This document shows, piece by piece, positions 12,241 through 25,017 of a stretch of 64,000 nucleotides of DNA; the first letter of the stretch is position 1, and each line of letters opens with the position of its first letter. Origin of the DNA: Verpa conica (Eukaryota > Ascomycota > Pezizomycetes > Pezizales > Morchellaceae); the NCBI GenBank assembly GCA_033030425.1, contig JAUFSD010000025.1:620001-684000 (forward strand). Reading direction: 5' to 3'. The notes beneath the pieces were generated by a model. It had not been told where the DNA came from and did not search any database. It was given only the letters and a program-made list of their open reading frames with translations. The translations under genes and the position numbers were made by a program.

Positions 12241-14483
12241 GGTATATGTATAGTTTTAGATCACATAAGATAGTTTTTCTGAGACAGGAACTGAAAGACC
12301 TCAGTTTTTTCGGGTATTTAGGGTGTAATAAAAGGAAATGTGCTGCTCGATTGTGAGGGGTTTACAGCTGATAGCTTATGTTGAGAGTGGGTGCTTATGG
12401 GGTAACGATTTTGGGACATTCCATAAACTACTAGACAGTGGCCTTACGAGAAGAGATGGCACCATTATAGCAATGTTTTACTCACAGTTGAAAAAATAAG
12501 ACATTACTCGAACACGATCGTTTTGAGTTTATTGATACTGATCAAGAGGTGATTAAGGGCTTATCTCTAACCTACCTAATTAACGTCTCTCTGGCTCTCT
12601 ACCTCAACATCTATGGAAGCGCGTAATTTGCTGCCAGTGGTAAATTCAAGTGTAAGAATACTAGATGTCAGCACTCGTACCTGCTTTTGCTAGACATAGC
12701 ACTCTATATTTAGATCAGGTATGGGGTGTCAAATGTGTCAAAAATGAATTTTCCTGCCGGTGGTAAAAGTATGAACTAATATTCTGGAATAAAAAACTGG
12801 ACCACCTGTCTAGAATACGATGATGTTCTATAATTAAAATATTTTACGCTTTTAAGTGAGACATACAAACCTGCCAATCAGAAGAGCACTAGTGATATAG
12901 CTATATAGCTCACTATTATCTATGGAACGCCACTTGAAGCTAGATATTGTCCCTAAAGGGAAAGGTAAGGCCTACATTAGGGTTTGAGGCATAAGTATGT
13001 CTGGGATATTTATGTCAGCCCACTAGTAGGCTAACTGTGGATCATCATAGTATTCTAGACAGGTAGTCTAGCCTTGTACTGTACTCCAGTATGTTTGTCA
13101 ATACCTTTACCACTGGTGGGAGAGCTCTTCCATAGGAGTAGACTGAAGTGAAGTCACAAGTGCTATAGGTTGTCCCGGCAATACGACGTAACCGCGTACG
13201 ACCTACCAGGTTACACCCCCTGGAATGAGTACTCTAGTTCATACAGCTCAATATTTTATGCACTGCCCGTAGAGTAGTAGGTGACTATTATTAATGACGG
13301 AGAGATAGGCTCCTAAGGCCCCCTTACCCAAGAAATTAATACAGGGGTGTTTCTAGAACTGAGACTGGCTTTTTCTTTCTATAAAATAAGAATTGGTCTC
13401 TACTTGGGCGGCTTGTCGAGCTATCTACTCTAGGAGATTTTTAGAGGCTACGATTAGTATGATGTGTTACTCAGTACGTACATGTAGTACCATTATAAGG
13501 GATTATAGACTGCGAATTTACAGGGCTAAGTTAAGCCCTAATCTAGGTATAGATAGTAAAATTAAGGTAAATGTACCTATCCGCCTACAAATACTCATAA
13601 GCTGTCATACCCCGACACGCACCCGAAACGGCTATGATAAATCTAATATAAATATATAATTTGAATTCCAGAACCTACTTATCAGCGCTGGTTTCTCTGA
13701 ACCAGCGATATCTAGCCAAAGACAATCTTGACGTCATGTGATGGAATGATTCAGCCTCACGTAACGCCTCCGGCAAACAGGTCATTGTTCACATATGCAG
13801 TTGCATGGATATAACTAAGTTTTCTAGTGGTTTGTGTAACAGCAAAAACTGCCTTGAGCAGTACGTACGTCGTTCACGAATACTGCCTGTTGGCGAACAG
13901 GGGTATCAGTGCCAATAGAGGCTGGGTATATCTGATCGCTTTGGCAGCTTGGTAGTTTCTTACCGTAATTGGGACCCCTGTTCGTTAATTCGTCGGGTGA
14001 CTGTGAGTGACTGCAGATAAAGTCCGGGTTTCCAAAGGCTCCTCGGAGCTCTAAGTTCGTCCTGTCAAGTGAAGTGGCTTAATCGTTTTTAATGCGCCCA
14101 TAGCTTTGTCCAGCTTTCGGGTGATTGGTTGCATTTTATGCCGGGATCTCCAAGCTTCACCGGCCACAGCCCACGATCGTCGTATTCTTATAAAGGAAGG
14201 GAAGTGTAGTCAGCCTTGGAAATTATACGAGAATCCCCAGGCAGACACGCGCTTATCTACATGACTCTCTTTTAATTGGCTTCTAAGTTGTAAGCTAGAA
14301 TTGAGAAGTGAGAAAAGAGGATAAATACCAGCTTGGATCTCTAAAACTTATCACACCATCCATCCTAATCACAACAGTTTTATACTAGTGTAGCGCCTGA
14401 AAATCCCTTACAACAGTCCCTTTCATAAATTGGGGAACCACTCAAGATCAGCAATACTTCACCTATACCTATAAATACCTAAG
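12241..14483. other. AT-rich gene-poor interval
   Basis: No protein-like frame is supported. The only structured content is the foldback element at 12753-13120 and small hairpins, for example an 8-bp stem at about 13686-13707 and an inverted pair GCGAACAGGGG / CCCCTGTTCG at about 13895 and 13974. The last 150 bases are probably promoter and leader of the small Gly-rich gene, with CT-rich and AACACC-type leader sequence. Confidence 0.55.
12753..13120. mobile_element. Foldback/MITE-like element with imperfect ~75-bp terminal inverted repeats
   Basis: The left end (12753-12829) starts CCTGCCGGTGGTAAAAGTAT and runs into ACCTGTCTAGAATACGATGATG. The reverse complement of the right end (13041-13120) starts CCCACCAGTGGTAAAGGTAT and contains CTACCTGTCTAGAATACTATGATG. 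The two ends align almost throughout with scattered mismatches and small gaps. The roughly 210-bp interior has no frame. A further partial terminal motif, TGCCAGTGGTAAA, lies at about 12632. No clear target duplication is visible. A non-autonomous transposon is inferred from structure only. Confidence 0.65.
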
Positions 14484-14782
14484 ATGTGCTTCGGCAAAAA
14501 ACCTAAACTCTCAGGAGGTTCCCTCGGGCCCCGTAAACCAGGTAGTGGTTCCCATGGAGGCTACGGAGGAGGAGGCTACTATGGAGGAGACTCATCTGGT
14601 GGCGGTGCAGCTTGTGATGGGGGGGGCGGCGGTGGTGGTGGCGGCGGGTGTGGTGGTGGTGGTGGAGGTGGAGGTGGTGGAGGTGGTGGAGGGTGAGTCC
14701 AGTACCTTTACCCTAATTATAGATGTCCCCCCCCTCTGAATTGTTATCTAGGTGCGGTGGCGGTGGCGGTGGCGGCAGTTAA
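14484..14782 (+). CDS. Small glycine-rich protein (78 aa), function unknown
   Basis: Two exons, 14484-14689 and 14752-14782, joined over a 62-nt intron (GTGAGT ... ATCTAG). The frame continues into GCGGGGGGGS and a stop. The N terminus MCFGKKPKLSGG is followed by GSHGGYGGGGYYGGD and a nearly pure Gly run broken by two or three Cys. The splice junction restoring a Gly/Ser end directly before a stop supports a real gene. Similar tiny MCFG-starting, Gly-rich proteins of unknown role are, to my knowledge, common in filamentous ascomycetes. I do not know the function; an N-terminal Cys2 could be lipid-modified, which is speculation. Confidence 0.6.
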
Positions 14783-16050
<1,268 letters not shown>

Positions 16051-17075
16051 GAAGAATTCAAGAGAAAATACACCATGTTGACAGAGTATTCATGGGGAGT
16101 TTATTACGGTGTATTGTGTGTATTGTATCAAGAGTCATAACGTGAAGGAGGGACAGTCGATACGTATTCACTCCGGATCACATCACCACACATACCCATA
16201 TTCTAAGAATCTCTAATAAATGTCCCAGTCGTGAGGGTGCTCTCTTAACATGTTGGGCTATAAATCAACTGCAAGGAACATTCAGTGCCCGTATATGAAC
16301 CGAACCTAGGCCGAACTATGGATTTGGGCAGTGGATATGGACACAAAATTCTATTTTTTTATAGCAACTTCTAACGCTTCGAGATTGTGGGATATTCGAG
16401 TAACTTTGGAATTACCTAATATCTGATCACTCGTAATACGGAGCTTTGGGGGTAGAAAGTTATTGGATACATGCAAGCTCTTTTTAGGACTAACGTAAAC
16501 ACACTAGACAGTACGGCATCATGTACTATTCTTTATCCCACTACACCGGAGAAACATCAGCTATACATACTTCAAGATGCTGTATATCTTACCTTTAAGA
16601 TGAAAAGAAAGAGACCCATCTACGCCTCACAGTTTTCAAAGCGTTGTTTTTAAATTATAACTACCCTAAGCGCCCAAGTGCCCAATCCCTCTTTCTTCCA
16701 GATTTTTTTTTCTTCATAGATAAATAAGTATTCCTATCAAAGCCTATAAAGACTCTTGGGGTGGTGAATGTGTACCGAATTTCAGGAAAGGCGCCGTTCG
16801 GGAAAGGTCGTAATAATTGGTAACCCTAACCCCTACTAACCAAAGCGCTAAGACCCCCCAGTATGCATCACATTAACCCCACCCTAAGATCGAATAGAAG
16901 ATGGGGAATTTTTATTCTCCCATTGAAACTCAAGTATCAACTACAGATACCAATATAACGCACGATGCTAAAGACTCCCTTTTTACTCCCAACTACATGT
17001 TCTCATAATGCCCGCATATCGTTTGAAATCATAACGGCAAAAAAAAACCCCAGTAAAATGCATGCGTAATTATAA
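16051..17075. other. Intergenic between TPI relic and phosphoglucomutase
   Basis: AT-rich, without a supported frame; the right part (about 16700-17075) is the 3' flank of the phosphoglucomutase gene. Nothing else is recognised. Confidence 0.55.
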
Positions 17076-19144
17076 TCAAGTCATAACATCCGGCTTCACT
17101 CTTCCGACATGCTCCTGGAACCCTAAGAAGTCTACAGCAAGCTTGATATTCTCCTTGAGATAATCTTGCGCGTCAAGGCTGTACTTGCTCTCGTCCTGCA
17201 ATATATTGTTAGCTTCTGAGTATAGATTCATGGTAAAAGTGTAGTAATAATAGGGGAAATATACCGAAGTATGTCTCTCTAAGTACAGTCTGATGGTAGC
17301 ACCAGAGCTACCAGTCCCTGATAGACGAACAACAATTCTAGAGCCATCATCGAATCTAACGAACAAGCCTTGGTTCTTCGATACGCTTCCGTCAACGGGA
17401 TCGATATAGCCAAAGTTTCCAGCATCAGTGACCTTTTTCCCGGAGACTTCACTACCGATAAATGACTTTTCAGCGACACGGGCAGCAAGCCCATCAACGA
17501 GTTTCTGCGCGCCAGCTGAATCGACATTCTCATAATCATAACGAGTGAAGAAAGTGCCTATAAAAATTAACTTCTACCATGAGAGGAAATAGTACACAGA
17601 ACATACGGCCATATTCTTTCCAGAAATCTTTCTGGATATTTGTAATTGATGGCTGCTCCCCGGCGGGCAACTCTTCGGCGACACCGGCAATGATATTCAA
17701 CCAGGCAACGACAGCCCACATACCATCCTTCTCTCTAATGTGGTTTGAACCAGTTCCAAAACTCTCCTCTCCACAGATACTCAACTTGTCGCTGTCGAAC
17801 AGACTACAGAAGAACTTCCAGCCAGTAGGAACCTCGTAGCAAGCGAGTCCCTTCTTCTTTGCAACGAGATCCACAGCCGCAGATGTCGGCATCGACCTAG
17901 CCAGTCCGAAGACACCTTGCTTCCTAAAATATGGGATCTTGTCGGCATGATGGGCTATGATAGCCAACGAGTCTCCGGGAGAGACAAATGCATTCGCACC
18001 ATAGATCATGTTCCTATCACCATCACCGTCGGACGCTGCACCGAATGGGATAGAATCCTTGTCGACCGCAGCAACGAGAGAATGAGCATAGGTAAGGTTA
18101 GGGTCGGGGTGTCCACCACCGAAGTCAGGTAGAGGGACACAGTTCTGTGTAGAAGATTCGGGAAGCCCGAGCTCCTTCTGAATGATGGCAATACCATACG
18201 GCCCAGTGACACCATGGAGACCGTCAAATAGGACACGAAAATTAGGATTTGAGGCGAAAAAAGACTTAATAAGAGGGAAGTCGAAGATCTCCTTCATATA
18301 ATCGACATAGTCGGTAACGCTGTCGATAATCTCAACCTCAAGGGAGCCATAGTTCTTGGTTCCGATTGTTGACAGGTCAATCTGGCAGATGTCAGTTGGA
18401 ACTTGATGGGAGCGTCAGGAAAGTAAATTCCTACATCAGGGATATCGGAAATCTTATACTCCTTAATTGTCTTTGTGTACTCATATATCTGGTCGGTAAC
18501 CTTCTCGGGGGCTGGAGCTCCATTTGCAAGATTATACTTGATTCCGAAGTCCTCAGTAGGGCCTGTCCCAATGAAATTAGCATACCCAGGGATTATATCA
18601 GTCTATTAACTTACCACCGGGATTGTGACTAGCGGTCAATAAAATACCACCAGTCGCCTTCCTCTTCCGAATTATGTGGCTAGCAGCAGGAGTACTCAGG
18701 ATGCCGTTGTGACCGATGAGAACCTTCTTAACTCCGTAGGCCACACCGATCTTGGCAATCTTCTGGACAACCTCAGGGTTATAGTAACGACCATCACCAC
18801 CAATAACGAGGAAAGATCCCTCGACGCCTTCTGGGATAGCCAAAAGGAGGGCGGCGATGAAGTTCTCAGCATAGTGCTCCTGCTGGAAGACAGTTACTTT
18901 CTTACGGAGACCAGAGCTAGTTATTAAATTAGATTAATTATGTAGCAATTATATGAAATTAGATGCAATTGGGATAGAATTAGGGTATAGGTGAGATGGA
19001 GCTAAGATATAATGAATAAACGTACGTTCCCGGCTTCTGTCCGTCTATAGATGTTGGCGGATTTAGCTGTAGCTCATCCTAGGAGATAGCTTGATAAAAC
19101 TTACCATAGACTTTGGTCTGAACGGTGGAGATAGAAATGCTCAT
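17076..19144 (-). CDS. PGM2: Phosphoglucomutase
   Basis: Seven exons in transcription order: 19144-19105, 19044-19026, 18916-18615, 18562-18435, 18381-17607, 17557-17265 and 17195-17076, 558 residues, the usual length. It interconverts glucose 1-phosphate and glucose 6-phosphate in the cytosol, linking glycolysis to glycogen, trehalose and cell-wall precursor synthesis. Motifs: active phosphoserine loop TASHNPGG (Ser about 116), Mg loop SDGDGDRN (about 280-286), sugar-binding loop GEESFGTGSNHIREKDG (about 367-383), and phosphate-binding RLSGTGSSGATIRLYLER (about 499-515). Exon 2 is a 19-nt micro-exon encoding DGQKPG across its joins; it restores the conserved GQKPGTSGLRKK start. All motif residues are present, so the enzyme should be active. 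A TPI relic lies on the same strand 1 kb away, apparently by chance. Confidence 0.96.
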
Positions 19145-22100
19145 ATTGAAAACGATGTAGACTTACGTTTCTGAAGAGGATATCGATCAATCAGTAGAAA
19201 AGCTGATGGTAAAAGAGGGGCTTGATGGGATATGTGGTCAGAATATAAAGATCTGTACTGAGGGAGAAAAAGCCGGGCCGGGGTGAGGGGTAAATCGTGA
19301 TTAAATGGCTCTTGCCAGGACATGATGTGGAGGGGTTGATTGTGTTGCTATGACGCCTCGCCGTCTTGGCAATGCAGATGTTTGCATGCACCTATTCATC
19401 CGTTAGTACTGGTTTGTTTCTCCCGAGGACGGGAGCCTAGCATTTGAAGGAGGTCAAACGCGACATACGAGTGGTACGGCTATATAAGTGGGTGTGTTGT
19501 GAGGAGTTTGAGTCCCTGTGGTGCATTTTTAGGTAGATATCCCGGTAAATTCTTTAGCCTTCGCCGGGTACATGCACAGCAGATCACTCGATGGTAGCTA
19601 GAAGCCAAAAGTGCGTACATAAAACTATGGCCATGAAGGGGCACGGCTATATGTAATCACAAGGAGTAAGTGAGTTAGATATCAGTATGGCGACACAATA
19701 TATTGGGAAAATAGCGTGTAGTTCTTTTGTACTAAAATTATTCATTCTAAAGATACAGTCCTAGGAATGTTGGGGCTAACTCCCGTCCCTTGCAAAGGCT
19801 ATACATAAGGCGATACTGGCTGAATACTCCGCTTTTCTCTTCTATTCATACAACACTAGCCCCGCCCTCGGAGTACAAACAGCCTATCACTCCTTGGAAC
19901 CACCTAAAAACCAAGATTCCAAGCACTTCCAAGTCCGTAGCACAAATGTTTGTTCAGTAGGCCCACAAGTAGTGCTTACCAATGTTGTTAACTATATTGT
20001 GATGCAATCCTTTTACCAAAATCTCTTAATGACAGACAAATTTCGTTTTCTTGTATAGTCGAATATTGAGATTATATGCTAGGCATATAAATTCTAAATA
20101 CATGTACGTATCTAGGGTTAATATTAATAGCATTGAGTTGAGATGATGTACTCTTAGGAGGCGGTATCATGTTGACCACAATTCTGTGCTACTATTCTAT
20201 CCAATTGGGGAATTTAATACCCCATATACTCCTTCCTCGAGTAGCTGTTTCCCTAGTCTAGATATTACTAGTAGACGGTTGGAGTAAGATCAAGAGACGT
20301 GGTTTTAATGTTAAATCTGAACAGAAAAAGTTATTTTAACTAAAGAGATGACGAATCCTAAGCATATTCTAATCATCCAGGCTTTCTCGGGAATTAGCCC
20401 TGTCCCTATTGTTTATGATTAACAAATCTGTCCTAATTGCTAAGAAAGATACGTGTATTATATGAGTGACTACTGATGATTAGAACTTTCACGTATATCA
20501 CTACTGCAGGTAGCTCTAGCGGATAGGTTTTAAAAAAAAGATCCTATAGCTTAATCAATATGATAACAATTATTGTCGGTATGCTGAAGCTAAAAGAATG
20601 CCTTAAATTAAGCCCTAGTCAACAGAGATGCCGCTGAGAAAACTGTGGAATTGGCCCAAGTAGAGTGAAAAGAGGGTTGGGGGTGTAAAAACTAATAAAG
20701 GGGGAAGTAACCAGGAAGGATAAATCTCAGATAAAGAGGCCGAGGGATATCAGTATAGCTATAGAGACCTCGAAATCTGTTATGACAGCGTGTTTTTGAG
20801 AGTGCGAATACCCTAGCTGGAAGGCTCTATGTATTACGGTTAATTATTAGAACAGCGGATGATCACGTGATGTTGTGTGATTGAGGGGTAGTGTGGTCGC
20901 GTATCTGTTCAACAAGATTCTGGTGCATAAATATCATATGCACAAGATGTCGGATTGATTGTCTGACTAACAGAGGAAACATCTCTTATCTACAGCTCCG
21001 CTAGCTTCATCCCCTAGCGTGCTCCACAGTAGGTGTCTAGCTATAGTTCATGCAAAACATACCAAAATCAGTACTTTCACAAAATTACCCAATGTTCAAT
21101 TGTCACCCAAAATACACAATAACCTTGAGACAGATTATGTTGCTCAAGATTACACATTCAAAGTCAGACCTCTAAATAACCTATATAGAGGAAGAAATAT
21201 ATACTATTTTAGAGTAGAGCCGCCTAATGGGTTCCTGCCAGAATTTACCAAGATCATATATAAATTTACAGTCTTGGTATAATTCCTAAGGTTACCCCTA
21301 TAAAAGCCTCTACCACAAATAATGAGGCTAATATATTTCTTGTCAAACTTGATAATATGATTACTTACATAGTTAAGTTTTATCTTGTTCAATTTTGTAT
21401 AATTTAGTTCGTGATTGTGGTAGGGTAAGTAGCTAGAAAACAGGCGACCTCGGCCCGTTTTAGTGTGATTTGGAGTGTTGCCTAGTCACCTGTGTCAATG
21501 AACTGTACTCGGAGGTGCCAGAAAGTGATGCACAAGTCAGAACAAAATGACCATGTACTTAGAGAGCTTGCCTAGCGCAAGATTTCAAGCTCAATTAGCA
21601 TATGTAGATTTTATCTCTGGCTAAAAAAGGTTAGAAAACCCTATAATTAATTGTCACTGCTTTATTTAGCTCCCTGAGGTCAAGTCCAAGATGTTACATT
21701 TTTCCTCACAGGTATTTTTTTCCAGGGTATAAAGATAGATATAATATCTGATAGTAATTATACTCCTACGTAAGAACTAGGAAATAAGGGGTTGGTTTTT
21801 GTATAGTGTAGCGCCGTGTACAGATATTTTGTCATACAAATTATTACTCCCCGGTCTTCTGGTTCATATCCTGGTAGACAAGTACTATAAAGCTACACCT
21901 ATCTTGAGTGTTTTGTTTTGGTAAAATACATTGGTGTTTGGGGTGTTTGGGGTGTTTGCGTGCTGGGTGTTGCTAGTGCAAGATATGCATACATGTAGTA
22001 AGCTATAGCATAAGGTCGCCCTACGCGCTACAAACTTATATATCTAAATACATGTAGTTGGCACTGAAAACTATATGTAAGAAACTATAAAGAGCGGCGC

Positions 22101-22758
22101 CAGGAAACATGCGAAAAAAGCGTCCTATCCTTTGCGGACAGACCTCCTTTGCCTACAGTACCTATCTCTGATCACTATTTCTACTTCACCTCGGCGCGGC
22201 AACCAGCCACAAAAGAAGCAGCACTCTCAACCCGCACCCCCCACCTTGAAGCTCCGGGCCAAGCCTTGACATCTCCTGACGTAGAAAACCCATACAGTCT
22301 TCCTACTTTTTGCTCTCGGTCCACTATGTTGATTGATTAACACGTTGCCCTCGAGGGGGGGCCGTGATAGCCGCTCTTGAGCTATCTATGGCCGTGGATC
22401 ATACGGGTCAGTCCACATATTCGTATATATATTCCTCGGATTAACCTTGTACGGAAAAATATCGCACGGAAAAATATCGTACGGATATACGGGTCTTATC
22501 CCCCCTTTCCCCAAAAAGATTATTTTATTATTTTATAAGCCCTGTTTAAAGATCATACACATTTACAAGATATAAAGCTTTAGACTCAATTCTACCTATC
22601 CAACTATCCTCATCGTCTACTATAGCTCCATCTAAAAGCTCCATTCAATCAACATAGAAAAATAAGGATTTAGTTCCGCAAGACTTCCCCCAAGACCACC
22701 ATAGACTAGAAGCTCTCCCCACAAGTATTCCACTCGAACCTCGAATATAGATTCGACT
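19145..22758. other. AT-rich intergenic interval between phosphoglucomutase and F-box gene
   Basis: 3.6 kb without a supported gene. 19145-19520 is the likely promoter and leader of phosphoglucomutase. A short repeat GGTGTTTGGG (about 2.5 units) lies at 21933-21958, and a tandem duplication of ACGGAAAAATATCG lies at 22451-22479 with a third partial ACGGATAT copy. The frame at 21019-21282 is AT-driven and resembles nothing I know. Confidence 0.5.
22451..22486 (+). repeat. Short tandem duplication upstream of the F-box gene
   Basis: ACGGAAAAATATCG occurs at 22451-22464 and again at 22466-22479, followed by the partial ACGGATATACGG. It lies about 270 bp upstream of the F-box start codon. It could be a regulatory repeat; there is no other evidence for function. 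Confidence 0.6.
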
Positions 22759-23651
22759 ATGTCCTCTATACCTATATCCTCATATCTCTCTGTTCTCCCA
22801 CCTGAGCTCCTCACTAGCATTCTCTCTCACCTCTTAACAAAACATCTCGTCCAGGCTTCTACAACCTGCCGCAAAATTCACGCATGTGCCGACTACCTCA
22901 TCCACCAGCGAATCCGTCACATCAACGACCTCGATGGTCATCATCTCGTGTTCGAATGCTCACCTCCCAGCGGAAGAGTAAGTTCTCTAATGCTCAAAAC
23001 ACCAAAATAACAACACTAAGTTACAATATATAGTTCACCACGCCGTACCATAAGTGCCAGTACACTGGGACATATCCCGTCACTACATTGAGGGGCGGTG
23101 CAGATGCGATCCCCACTAAAATCAATCCTAGTGCTATATATTCCCATTTCACGCCATTGCCACCCCATACTAGCTGTTCGCCCCACCCATCTTCTACGGT
23201 ATCCTCGCAGCTGATTTCGACAAACTTGCCTTTTGAGTCTAACGAGTATTTTACGCAATTATATGCTAGTAGCATGCTTGCAAAACGTGCGGAGAAGGCT
23301 GTGAGCGTTCTTACTGTGTTTTCTGAGACCTTTTTCAGGATTCGGAGGTCGTGGCTTGAAGAGGCTGCGGAGGAGGGGGAGGCCGGGGGAAAGAACGTCA
23401 TGCAAGGGAGTCTGTTTTGGTTGGATGAAAAGAAGAATATTGGTTTGAGATTAAGGGTGGTAGAGGTCGGGGTCCCAAGAGATAACACAAGGATCTTTAC
23501 AAGAAGGGAAATGTGGCAGGGGGAGGCGGAGGCTGCGACCTGCTTTAAAGTTAGCTACGAAGAACTGGTAGTGAGAAGTGGATTTTTGGCGGGTATTGTT
23601 GAAGGGGATAACGAAACAGAGGATGTGGAGGGGGTTGAGGTATTGAGGTAA
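22759..23651 (+). CDS. F-box domain protein
   Basis: Two exons, 22759-22977 and 23034-23651, with a 56-nt intron (GTAAGT ... ATATAG); the join keeps frame and gives 278 residues. An F-box lies at about 12-50 (LPPELLTSILSHLLTKHLVQASTTCRKIH), which in this family binds Skp1 in SCF ubiquitin ligases. The C-terminal part holds no recognisable WD40 or LRR repeat. It has LPFESNEYFTQLYASSML, a likely helical middle (KRAEKAVSVLTVFSETFFRIRRSW), and a FWLDEKKNIGLRLRVVEVGV strand-rich part, resembling uncharacterised ascomycete F-box proteins. The substrate is unknown. Confidence 0.8.
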
Positions 23652-24011
23652 GGTTTTGGTTTTTAGAGTTGTTTTTGTTTAGTCCGTTCTTTTTTTTTAA
23701 TTATTCAGGCATGAATATTGGGTTTTAGAATAGCTGTACACAAACATAGTGGCAGATTTCATAGTGTTTTTTTATCTGGTGGTCTAGATAGAATGCTTAG
23801 TTAAGGGTCGCATTATCTTTTAGAACGAGAATGTATTTATATACAATTTTAGTAAAGAAATGTACCTAGAGTAATGATTTTATATTATACAATTACTTGT
23901 CACCACTACTGAATTTTACTAAGAGAAATCTCAAGCCTTTACAGTGCAGACTTCTGTATATATACATCCGTTAGCCACAGGCACAAAAGGGACTAAACAC
24001 CCTAATGATGC
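23652..24011. other. Convergent intergenic spacer
   Basis: A 360-bp spacer between the F-box gene (+) and AIM41 (-), both pointing inward. It is AT-rich with T-runs (for example at 23690 and 23766) fitting two 3' ends. No frame is supported. Confidence 0.6.
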
Positions 24012-24734
24012 CTATTTTCCCAACGCTTCTTTAACAAACGCCGCCACATCCGCTGTCACAACTGGCTTGCCTTCAAATTCCTTCATAACAGTCTTCATAA
24101 TATCCCCTATGTTCTTAGCACCACCTTCTACAACCCTGTTGACAGCCTTCAAAATCTCCTCCTGGCCAACCCTCTCTACCTGTGATGCATAAGAGTCCAG
24201 AACAGCAATCTGCTCAGCCTCCCTCTCAGCAAGATCCTCACGACCAGCAGCCTTGAACTCAGCGACCGATCCTATAGATTTTACCCTCGTCTTATTGATG
24301 AGAGAGAGGATATGGAGATCGGTAGAGGGGGGATTGGGAGTCTTGGAGGCGTTCATCACTTCGGCTAGAAGGGACTTTATTGGGAATGCACGATAACATT
24401 AGAGATGTGGGTAGTAGGAGAGCACAGAAAATGGAAGTCTCACCCGTAGAACATTGAGTCTATTCTGCTGTTAGCGACGTATGAAGCCGATACATAGGAT
24501 CTCAATCTCACTTATTAGTATCCTTATTGCGCATGGCATCCTTCAGATCACCCCTTTCCAAATTATCCGTTAGTCCGGTTCCGAAGAATCACACACAGCT
24601 CACCCACCTCCACCCTATGGAGAAAGTCTGACACACCTGATCTTTAGGAGTAATGGAGGTGTCGGGGTTGTAGAATAGAGTCTCGGGGCGGCGGGAACTC
24701 CTCTAGCAAGTCGAAAAGAGGACCTGAAGAACAT
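24012..24734 (-). CDS. AIM41: Mitochondrial GatB/YqeY-family protein Aim41
   Basis: Four exons in transcription order: 24734-24637, 24553-24512, 24459-24444 and 24374-24012, 172 residues. The start MFFRSSFRLARGVPAAPRLYSTTP is a basic, Arg/Ser-rich mitochondrial presequence. The mature part runs LLLKIRGDLKDAMRNKDTNKLNVLRSLLAEVMNASKTP and ends in DIMKTVMKEFEGKPV..VAAFVKEALGK, the YqeY helical domain related to the tail domain of GatB amidotransferase. A role in mitochondrial tRNA amidation is suggested for the family but not proven. Exon 3 is a 16-nt micro-exon (KLNVLR across the joins) using the AATAG acceptor at 24460; an upstream CAG would break the frame. It is divergent from YIP4. Confidence 0.9.
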
Positions 24735-25017
24735 TTTTTCTTGCCTGTCTTATTGGTAATAGTGAATCCCAATTAATTGTTTATTTTTTTTCTGAAAGAG
24801 TTGGAGGGCAGGAGTGTATAGGGGGGGCAATGATCAACTTATTGGGTGATCTCGGAGGGAAAAAAACGGTAGATCGGGTTAGGGTTTATATGGTGGTGGT
24901 CTTAGACAGACAGATGGACAAGGGTTCAGCCAACGTCAGCCTCATCGGGGCTCGAGCTCTCTCAACTACCCGTCACCACATCACCGTTTATTCAATCAGT
25001 CAACACTTACTCGAATC
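24735..25017. promoter_or_regulatory. Bidirectional promoter between AIM41 and YIP4
   Basis: The start codons of the two divergent genes are 283 bp apart. The spacer contains T-runs near 24735 and 24785, a GGGGGGG run at about 24820, and a C/T-rich leader with CAACAC just before the YIP4 ATG. Shared control is inferred from geometry only; no specific factor site is recognised. Confidence 0.5.
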
